Assembly (NCBI GenBank): GCA_030630015.1
Contig: DAOVNV010000170.1
Coordinates: forward strand, 1 to 5,302
Reading direction: 5' to 3'
Source: Desulfuromonadales bacterium
Lineage (GTDB): Bacteria; Desulfobacterota; Desulfuromonadia; Desulfuromonadales; BM103
Length of the DNA stretch: 5,302 nucleotides
Below the pieces are notes generated by a model. It was not told where the DNA came from. It was given only the letters and a program-made list of their open reading frames with translations, and searched no databases. Each line of letters opens with the position of its first letter. Position 1 is the first letter of the stretch. Below, one piece after another: positions 1 to 4,673 of the stretch. The translations under genes and the position numbers were made by a program.

Positions 1-99
1 AGAGATGTGCTCTTGAATCTCGACTGCGCCCTGATGCAGGGCTATCTGTACAGCAAGCCGCTGCCTGCGGAGGAATTTCTCGCCTTCAGTTTGGGGTAG
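1..99 (+). CDS. C-terminal end of an EAL-domain protein (probable c-di-GMP phosphodiesterase), 5' truncated
   Basis: The frame starting at base 1 stays open and ends at TAG 97-99, giving 32 residues that finish with the typical tail of an EAL domain: QGYLYSKPLPAEEF followed by a short FLAFSLG end. EAL domains hydrolyse cyclic-di-GMP to pGpG and often sit at the C-terminus of multidomain sensor or GGDEF-EAL proteins; that fits the domain running to the stop here. Catalytic motifs (EAL, DDFGTG and others) lie outside the window, so activity cannot be judged. One oddity is that the usual LGCD just before QGY reads LDCA here, so the conserved Asp of that motif is replaced by Ala. The stop lies one base from the stop of the convergent small gene, and no T-tailed hairpin separates the two. 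The family call rests on the short tail motif only. Confidence 0.82.
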   Translation, partial: RDVLLNLDCALMQGYLYSKPLPAEEFLAFSLG

Positions 100-100
100 C

Positions 101-340
101 CTAGGAGGCTGTCGGACTATTCATAAGCTGGAATTTGTTCTCCCTCCTTTCTGCACCATATTTTCCATGGACCCGTGGTTGACATGTTTGTCCGGTCTGT
201 TTCGGGTCCGTACCCTGTGACTTTTCTGCCCTCCTGGTTTTTCCCCGGTATGTGTCCAACTTCGGTTGTTCTGTTTCTTCCGGCAGAAGTTGACTGACAG
301 CAGCAACCAAAAATCCTGTTAACATGATAATTTCGAACAT
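101..340 (-). CDS. Small predicted membrane protein, 79 aa, family unknown
   Basis: I do not recognise this protein. The start chosen is ATG 338-340, because a perfect AAGGAGGT lies five bases upstream; the frame could open eight codons earlier at 364, but nothing there resembles a ribosome site. Residues 1-20 (MFEIIMLTGFLVAAVSQLLP) form one hydrophobic stretch, suitable as a membrane anchor or uncleaved signal. The rest, roughly 21-79, is strongly hydrophilic, rich in Lys, Arg, Thr, Gln and Glu, with a single Cys (about residue 52) and no recognisable domain. It is convergent with the EAL gene, the two stops being only one base apart. No clear sigma-70 promoter was found upstream. It could be a genuine small membrane protein, or a conserved N-terminal anchor whose tail has decayed. 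The strong ribosome site supports translation; function is unknown. Confidence 0.6.
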   Translation of the reverse strand: MFEIIMLTGFLVAAVSQLLPEETEQPKLDTYRGKTRRAEKSQGTDPKQTGQTCQPRVHGKYGAERRENKFQLMNSPTAS

Positions 341-345
341 GACTG

Positions 346-353
346 ACCTCCTT
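346..353 (-). promoter_or_regulatory. Perfect Shine-Dalgarno for the 79-aa small gene
   Basis: On the minus strand these bases read AAGGAGGT, the full anti-Shine-Dalgarno complement, five bases before ATG 338-340. This decides the start of the small membrane protein in favour of 340 rather than the in-frame codon at 364, which lies upstream of this site. Confidence 0.75.
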
Positions 354-489
354 GATGTATCCATTAGAGGTCACCGGTGTGACACAATAAGTCATACCTG
401 TGGCAGTGAGTGGTCCGACGGTCAATAGCACAAACATCTTCCGCTATGACAGGTTTAATACCAAAAAACATAAAGCTAAAGGCGTATCG

Positions 490-516
490 CGCAGAGCCCG
501 CAGGGACCGCAGAGAA
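490..516. repeat. Three 9-bp units of a CGCAGRG-type repeat
   Basis: Three consecutive 9-base units begin at 490, 499 and 508: CGCAGAGCC, CGCAGGGAC and CGCAGAGAA. The core CGCAGRG recurs in exact register. Arrays built on CGCAGAG are, from general experience, frequent as intergenic dispersed repeats in several bacterial groups including Deltaproteobacteria, so this may be a short remnant of such a family. No coding or regulatory role is visible. Confidence 0.6.
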
Positions 517-550
517 AAGCATTATCCAAAAGACTAAACATAAATGATTG

Positions 551-563
551 GTAACTATTCAGC
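551..563 (+). repeat. Left terminal inverted repeat of the MITE-like element
   Basis: GTAACTATTCAGC. It matches the reverse complement of 671-683 at all 13 positions, and marks the left end of the palindromic element, one base inside the 8-bp direct repeat. Confidence 0.8.
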
Positions 564-670
564 ATCTCAGCGAGGGCATGTGGTCTACAGCCATTGCCTG
601 CATCCAATGTTGTCACTTAACTTCCCGCAAGCAACAGCTATAGCCCACATGCTGTGCGGTTAGTCAGACA

Positions 671-683
671 GCTGAATAGTTAC
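671..683 (-). repeat. Right terminal inverted repeat of the MITE-like element
   Basis: GCTGAATAGTTAC on the plus strand, an exact inverted copy of 551-563. It directly abuts the right copy of the 8-bp AAATGATT repeat. Confidence 0.8.
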
Positions 684-797
684 AAATGATTTCAGATTTT
701 ATTGTGATTGCTCTGCATTTTTTGCGGACTCGCCTCAGGGTGCCGGAAGTGTGTCAAATCAAGACTAAAAGGTACGAAGTGTTAACGGGTTTGGCCG

Positions 798-826
798 TTG
801 ACGGAGTGTTGAAAATCGTATACAGT
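798..826 (+). promoter_or_regulatory. Possible sigma-70 promoter for acnB
   Basis: TTGACG at 798-803 (five of six to TTGACA) is followed after 17 bases by TACAGT at 821-826 (four of six to TATAAT). Transcription would begin near 833, leaving a leader of about 115 bases before the acnB start. The -10 element lies inside a near-palindrome that resembles a repressor site, which raises the plausibility of both. This is motif matching only, and other starts in the AT-rich stretch near 866-880 are possible. Confidence 0.4.
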
Positions 827-833
827 ATGCAAT
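815..833. promoter_or_regulatory. Candidate GntR/FadR-type operator upstream of acnB
   Basis: ATCGTATACAGTATGCAAT is an imperfect palindrome centred on base 824; seven of nine base pairs around the centre are complementary, including the inner GTATAC/GTATGC-like halves. Sites of the form GTATAC-N-GTATAC are typical of FCD-domain GntR regulators, several of which control central carbon genes. It overlaps the proposed -10, as a repressor site would. The regulator is not encoded in the window, so its identity is unknown. Confidence 0.45.
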
Positions 834-946
834 GCTCAGCCCCCGGACCAAGTTTCATTCGGGTGGTATATATTTTTATTCCCTGGACAGATAGTACATG
901 AGGACGGTTCGTTCTTATCCCACAAATTCCTGATGAGGAGGATGAC

Positions 947-3496
947 ATGATTGAAGCTTATTTACGCCATGAGCAGGAGAGAAATGCTCAAGGGATTCCG
1001 GCGCTGCCGCTGAATCCGGAGCAGGCCGCGGGACTGTGCAAACTGCTGCAGGCGCCCCCTGCCGGCAAAGAGGACTTTCTGCTGAACCTGCTTAAGGAGC
1101 GGGTTTCTCCGGGTGTCGACCCTGCAGCCGAAGTCAAGGCTGATTTCCTTGGCGAGATACTGGCCGGGAAAGTGAGTTCTCCGCTGGTTTCCAAGCTGGA
1201 TGCCGTCAAGATTCTCGGCACCATGATCGGCGGCTACAATGTCAATTATATGATTGCAGCTCTCTCTGACGCCGAGGTTGCCGATGAGGCGGTTTGCGCC
1301 CTTTCCGGCACCACCCTGGTCTACGATGCCTTTGATGAGGTTCTCGAACTCTCCAAAAGCAACGCCAAGGCCAAGCAGGTCATCGAGAGTTGGGCCGCGG
1401 GCGAATGGTTCACCGGCAAGCCCGAGCTGGCTGAAGAAATTACCGTCAAGGTTTTCAAGATTGACGGCGAGATCAACACCGACGACTTCTCTCCGGCCGG
1501 TGACGCCTGGAGCCGCCCCGACATTCCGCTGCATGCGTTGGCCATGGGCAAGACCCGTTTCCCCGGGCGCCTTGCCGAGATCGCCGAATGGCGCGCTGCC
1601 GGCAACCAAGTTGCTTTCGTTGGCGACGTGGTCGGCACTGGCTCTTCACGTAAGTCGGCCTGCAACTCCGTACTGTGGCACATCGGCGACGATATCCCCG
1701 CCGTTCCCAACAAACGCCGCGGCGGCGTGATCATCGGCAGCGTTATCGCTCCGATTTTTTTCAATACCGCCCAGGATTCCGGCGCCCTGCCGTTGATGAT
1801 GGATGTTGCCAAGGTCAATGACGGCGATGTGATCACTATCAATACAGCCAAGGGTGAAGTGACCAAGGACGGTGCCGTGGTCTCGACCTTCGAGATCAAG
1901 CCGAACACCGTTGCTGATGAATTCCGTGCCGGTGGCCGCATTCCGCTGATCATCGGTCGCAGTCTGACCGAAAAAGCTCGTGAGGCTCTCGGCTTGCCCG
2001 AGACCGACATCTTCACCCAGCCGGTTAACCCGACTCCCAAGCCGAACCAGGGCTACTCCCTGGCACAGAAGATGGTCGGCCGGGCCTGTGACGTTGAAGG
2101 TGTGCTGCCAGGCACCGCCTGTGAGCCGATAATGACCACGGTTGGCTCCCAGGACACGACCGGTCCGATGACCGCCGACGAACTGAAGGAACTGGCCTGC
2201 CTCAAATTCCAGTCTCCGATGTTCATGCAGTCTTTCTGCCACACGGCCGCTTATCCCAAACCGGCCGATGTGAAAATGCACAAGTTCCTGCCCGACTTCA
2301 TTGCCGAGCGCGCCGGTGTCCCCCTGAAGCCCGGTGACGGCGTCATCCACAGCTGGCTGAACCGTCTGCTGGTTCCTGACACTGTCGGTACCGGTGGAGA
2401 CTCCCACACCCGCTTCCCGATTGGCATCAGTTTCCCGGCCGGTTCCGGTCTGGTCGCTTTCGGTGGAGCCCTCGGCTTCATGCCTCTCGATATGCCCGAG
2501 TCGGTTCTGGTGCGTTTCAAGGGTGAATTAAATCCTGGCATTACCTTGCGTGACGCGGTCAACGCGATACCCCTCTGGGCGATCAAGCAAGGCCTGATGA
2601 CTGTTCCCAAAAAGAACAAGAAGAATATCTTCAACGGGCGCATTCTCGAGATGGAAGGCCTCGATATCAGTGTCGAGCAGGCTTACGAACTGACCGACGC
2701 CGCTGCCGAGCGCTCCGCGGCCGCTGGTTGCATCCAGCTCAAGGAAGATGCCGTCGCGACCTACCTGCGCTCCAACGTGGCTCTGATGGAAAGGATGATC
2801 GAAGAAGGTTATCGTGATGCCCAGACCCTTCAGAACCGGATCGACGCTGTCAATGAGTGGCTGAAGGCACCGAAACTGCTCAAGGCCGATGCCGATGCTG
2901 AGTATGCTGCGGTCATCGAAATTGATCTTGCCGAGATCACCGAGCCGATCCTGGCCTGCCCGAATGATCCCGATGATGTCAAGGTACTCTCCGAGATTCA
3001 GGGCACCGAGATCAATGACGTCTTCATCGGTTCCTGCATGACCAACATCGGTCACTTCCGTGCCGCCGCCAAGATCTGGGAAGGGCACAAGTTCAACCCC
3101 AATGTCCGTACCTGGATCTGCCCGCCGACCCGTATGGATCAGGGCAAGCTCAAGGACGAGGCCTACTTTGCGATCTTCAACCAGATCGGCGCCCGCATCG
3201 AAACTCCCGGCTGCTCGCTGTGCATGGGCAACCAGGCGCGCGTGCCTGACGGAGTTAACATGTTCTCTACCTCGACCCGTAACTTCGACGACCGGATCGG
3301 TACCGGCGCCCAGGTTTACCTCGGTTCCGCCGAACTCGGCGCGGTGACTTCCCTGCTCGGCAGGCTGCCGACTCCGGCCGAATACCTGGCTGAGTACAAG
3401 GAGAAGGTTGAGCCGTTCAAGGATGAGGTTTACGAGTATCTGCAGTTTGATGAGATGAAGGGTTTTGATGCCATTTATCATCAGCGTGATCTGTAA
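947..3496 (+). CDS. acnB: Aconitate hydratase B (bifunctional aconitase / 2-methylisocitrate dehydratase)
   Basis: Complete 849-residue AcnB (E. coli AcnB has 865), a cytoplasmic [4Fe-4S] enzyme that converts citrate to isocitrate through cis-aconitate; family members also act on 2-methylisocitrate. Domain order is the AcnB one: a helical HEAT-like N-terminus (about 1-155), then the swivel domain (about 160-340, with DDFSPAGDAWSRPD at 179 onward and GTGSSRKS at 230-237), then the three catalytic-core domains. The core shows QDTTGPMT (Asp403), GGDSHTRFPIG (His487), and the cluster ligands Cys697 (GSCMTN) and Cys756/Cys759 (GCSLCMG); the 59- and 3-residue spacings equal those of E. coli Cys710, 769 and 772. 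The start ATG follows GAGGAGG at 935-941. It stands alone, with a strong terminator 33 bases after the stop, and a candidate GntR-type operator upstream. Nothing is missing or broken. Confidence 0.98.
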   Translation: MIEAYLRHEQERNAQGIPALPLNPEQAAGLCKLLQAPPAGKEDFLLNLLKERVSPGVDPAAEVKADFLGEILAGKVSSPLVSKLDAVKILGTMIGGYNVNYMIAALSDAEVADEAVCALSGTTLVYDAFDEVLELSKSNAKAKQVIESWAAGEWFTGKPELAEEITVKVFKIDGEINTDDFSPAGDAWSRPDIPLHALAMGKTRFPGRLAEIAEWRAAGNQVAFVGDVVGTGSSRKSACNSVLWHIGDDIPAVPNKRRGGVIIGSVIAPIFFNTAQDSGALPLMMDVAKVNDGDVITINTAKGEVTKDGAVVSTFEIKPNTVADEFRAGGRIPLIIGRSLTEKAREALGLPETDIFTQPVNPTPKPNQGYSLAQKMVGRACDVEGVLPGTACEPIMTTVGSQDTTGPMTADELKELACLKFQSPMFMQSFCHTAAYPKPADVKMHKFLPDFIAERAGVPLKPGDGVIHSWLNRLLVPDTVGTGGDSHTRFPIGISFPAGSGLVAFGGALGFMPLDMPESVLVRFKGELNPGITLRDAVNAIPLWAIKQGLMTVPKKNKKNIFNGRILEMEGLDISVEQAYELTDAAAERSAAAGCIQLKEDAVATYLRSNVALMERMIEEGYRDAQTLQNRIDAVNEWLKAPKLLKADADAEYAAVIEIDLAEITEPILACPNDPDDVKVLSEIQGTEINDVFIGSCMTNIGHFRAAAKIWEGHKFNPNVRTWICPPTRMDQGKLKDEAYFAIFNQIGARIETPGCSLCMGNQARVPDGVNMFSTSTRNFDDRIGTGAQVYLGSAELGAVTSLLGRLPTPAEYLAEYKEKVEPFKDEVYEYLQFDEMKGFDAIYHQRDL

Positions 3497-3528
3497 GAGC
3501 TGATTAACATCAGCTTGTATAAAACAAG

Positions 3529-3561
3529 AAAAAGGCCGTCCCGTTTGGGGCGGCCTTTTTT
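3529..3561 (+). terminator. Strong rho-independent terminator after acnB, probably bidirectional
   Basis: AAGGCCGTCCC (3532-3542) pairs with GGGGCGGCCTT (3547-3557) as an 11-bp stem with one G-T pair and a GTTT loop. A run of five A precedes it and six T follow, so the stem can extend to 14 bp. On the opposite strand the hairpin is followed by TTTTTCTTGTTTT, so it can also end transcription arriving from the leftward bioA-speB unit. It lies 33 bases after the acnB stop. Confidence 0.93.
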
Positions 3562-3577
3562 GTGAGTACTCTTCGAA

Positions 3578-3659
3578 TTGTAGGAGCGGTCTCCTGACCG
3601 CGAAGAGGTTGTTTGTTAACCGGCAGAAAAAACTTCGCGACCGGGAGGTCGCTCCTACA
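3578..3659. repeat. REPIN: two inverted REP palindromes with GTAG heads
   Basis: TTGTAGGAGCG... at 3578-3605 and its near inverted copy ...CGCTCCTACA at 3633-3659 flank a 27-base unique spacer. Each unit carries its own perfect hairpin: GCGGTC-tcct-GACCGC on the left and GCGACC-ggga-GGTCGC on the right. Each begins, on its own strand, with the GTAG tetranucleotide that marks REP sequences mobilised by RAYT (Y1 HUH, TnpA-REP) transposases. Two inverted REPs separated by a short spacer form the standard REPIN/BIME arrangement. No RAYT gene is in the window, so it would act in trans. The unit lies between two convergent genes, the usual place for such elements. Confidence 0.85.
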
Positions 3660-3676
3660 CTGTTTGCTTTCTAACC

Positions 3677-3689
3677 GGGGACAGTCCCC
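3677..3689. repeat. GGGGAC-A-GTCCCC palindrome
   Basis: Six-base arms GGGGAC and GTCCCC surround a single A, forming a perfect palindrome ten bases beyond the stop of the leftward ureohydrolase gene. It has no T-run on the minus strand (GGTTAGAAAG follows), so it is not a convincing terminator. GGGGACAGTCCCC is a motif I associate with dispersed intergenic repeats near Y1-type transposases in other bacteria, which is memory rather than something shown here. Confidence 0.55.
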
Positions 3690-3699
3690 TTATCGATCT

Positions 3700-4620
3700 C
3701 TACTCATAATCAATCTGCATCTGGCTGCCGGTCATCGGTTTGCCGTCGAAGCCGTTTGCCTGTCCCCAGAAAGAAACGATCTTCATCAAAAGTTTGGCGG
3801 CAGTCATTTCCGAGACACGGCTGGGCTCCGGGACCAGTTCCACGATATCGACGCCGCGCAGATCGACATTCGTTCTGGCGAACAGCGCCTCGATGATCTC
3901 GATTATCTGGTACCATATGAGCCCACCCGGTTGCGGCGTGCCGACTCCCGGAACGTAAGCAGGGTTGAAGGCGTCCATATCGATCGACAGGTAAACTGGC
4001 CCTTGCAGGGAGCTGACTCTTTGCAGGAAAGATTCCCACTGTCCCTTGCCACGCAGGTCCCAGTCCATAAACAGGCTGATGCGCGGTTCATGCTCCACCA
4101 GTTCGACTTCAGATTCATACACTGAACGAACTCCGGCCATGAGAAGCTCGTGACCTTGTTCCAACAGGCGCTTGGCCGGGCAGGCATGGTTGAATTTACT
4201 CCCTTGGTAGCTGTCGCGCAGGTCGGCGTGTGCATCAAGGAACACCACTGTGCCCGGTTCAGGCATGCGCCCGGCGACCAGCGCTGGTGTGATAGAATGT
4301 TCACCACCGAGACTGATAAACAGGTTGTCAGCAGGAAAAGACGAGACATGTTTGCTGAGTCGGGCATGCCACTCGGCTTCGTCGAGATCCGTCGGTTCAG
4401 TAAAAGCCGAGGCCACCGACAGGGACATATGCTTGAACGGTGACCAGCCGCCATCTTCTTCAAAGAATTCAAGTTGGTCAGAGACCTCGAAAATTGCATC
4501 CGGCGCTTTTGCCGTCCCCGGTTTGAAAGAGACCGTGCATTCCAGTGGGACGGGCAGAATCACGATGTCGGCCTGGTCGGCCGGTGCATTCGGCAGGGAA
4601 AGGAATTTTTGCTCAGACAT
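3700..4620 (-). CDS. speB: Agmatinase-type ureohydrolase (arginase/agmatinase family)
   Basis: Complete 306-residue member of the binuclear-manganese ureohydrolase family, the usual length for agmatinase. All metal ligands are visible: His108 in GGEHS, Asp129, His131 and Asp133 in DAHADLR, and Asp214 and Asp216 in SIDMDAFNP. His145 in FNHACPAKR corresponds to the catalytic-loop His, and Glu261 in DIVELVPEPS to the conserved substrate-side Glu. GVGTPQPGGL at 225-234 is the agmatinase/arginase signature. The expected reaction is agmatine to putrescine plus urea, in the cytoplasm, after arginine decarboxylase, which is not in the window. Other guanidino substrates (guanidinobutyrate, arginine, guanidine) cannot be excluded from sequence alone, so the gene name is provisional. 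The start ATG (4618-4620) has a modest GAGG five bases upstream. It follows bioA on the same strand by 53 bases, so co-transcription is likely. Confidence 0.9.
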   Translation of the reverse strand: MSEQKFLSLPNAPADQADIVILPVPLECTVSFKPGTAKAPDAIFEVSDQLEFFEEDGGWSPFKHMSLSVASAFTEPTDLDEAEWHARLSKHVSSFPADNLFISLGGEHSITPALVAGRMPEPGTVVFLDAHADLRDSYQGSKFNHACPAKRLLEQGHELLMAGVRSVYESEVELVEHEPRISLFMDWDLRGKGQWESFLQRVSSLQGPVYLSIDMDAFNPAYVPGVGTPQPGGLIWYQIIEIIEALFARTNVDLRGVDIVELVPEPSRVSEMTAAKLLMKIVSFWGQANGFDGKPMTGSQMQIDYE

Positions 4621-4639
4621 GGGAACCTCGTGTAGAGAA

Positions 4640-4668
4640 TTTTGAATTTTGAATGCTTAATTTTGAAT
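4640..4668. repeat. 7-bp periodic AT-rich repeat in the bioA-speB gap
   Basis: TTTTGAA occurs at 4640, 4647 and 4661, and a degenerate copy TGCTTAA fills the slot at 4654, so four units sit in exact 7-base register. It nearly fills the gap between the bioA stop and the speB ribosome site. Short AT-rich arrays built on ATTCAAA or AATTCAAA are, from general experience, common intergenic repeats in diverse bacteria. A slippage-prone spacer or a simple dispersed repeat are both possible. No promoter is clear within it. Confidence 0.65.
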
Positions 4669-4673
4669 TAGAG

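Larger units (their letters stand above)
542..691. mobile_element. MITE-like palindromic element with 13-bp terminal inverted repeats and 8-bp duplication
   Basis: The core runs from 550 to 683 (134 bp). GTAACTATTCAGC at 551-563 is repeated perfectly inverted at 671-683. Outside these ends, AAATGATT occurs directly repeated at 542-549 and 684-691, consistent with an 8-bp target duplication if one extra G at 550 belongs to the element. Inside, 576-601 and 627-652 are a second inverted pair, 26 bases long with 21 matching positions, separated by a 25-base loop (602-626). The element is therefore a long imperfect palindrome with no coding capacity. Ends starting GTAA and 8-bp duplications are known traits of the IS66 family, so a non-autonomous IS66-type derivative is a reasonable inference, but no transposase is present to confirm it. 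Confidence 0.75.
341..946. other. 606-bp spacer without a convincing gene
   Basis: This divergent spacer separates the leftward small gene from rightward acnB. It is visibly more AT-rich than the flanking coding DNA. From left to right it holds the ribosome site of the small gene, a short gtcac/gtgac inverted repeat (370-383) of unclear meaning, a 9-bp periodic repeat (490-516), the palindromic MITE-like element (542-691), a plain stretch (692-797) in which I see nothing, and the probable acnB promoter, operator and leader (798-946). Open frames exist here but lack ribosome sites and recognisable protein character. Confidence 0.7.

Noticed and set aside
98..110. AGCCT-AGG-AGGCT hairpin as terminator between the EAL and small genes
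   Set aside because: A five-bp stem without a T-run on either strand, and it overlaps coding sequence of the small gene.
370..383. gtcac-cggt-gtgac inverted repeat as an operator for the small gene
   Set aside because: Five-base arms only, no matching promoter found around it, and such short pairs occur by chance.
117..437. Alternative minus-strand frames (106 and 61 codons) over the small gene
   Set aside because: They overlap 101-340 in other frames and lack the AAGGAGGT spacing that supports the 79-residue protein. A frameshift within the small gene was considered but nothing in the sequence requires one.
490..691. CRISPR array
   Set aside because: The repeats here are a 9-bp tandem and one inverted pair. 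No regularly spaced direct repeats of CRISPR length, and no cas genes, occur in the window.
686..901. 71-codon plus-strand open frame upstream of acnB
   Set aside because: It starts inside the 8-bp duplication of the MITE-like element, has no ribosome site, and runs across the proposed acnB promoter and leader. The residues show no domain character.
834..946. Riboswitch in the acnB leader
   Set aside because: The leader of about 115 bases shows no long stem or known aptamer core; only a 4-bp cccg/cggg pairing was found.
962..3481. Long minus-strand open frames opposite acnB (up to 317 codons)
   Set aside because: They are mirror frames of a highly conserved GC-rich gene, with no ribosome sites and no recognisable motifs.
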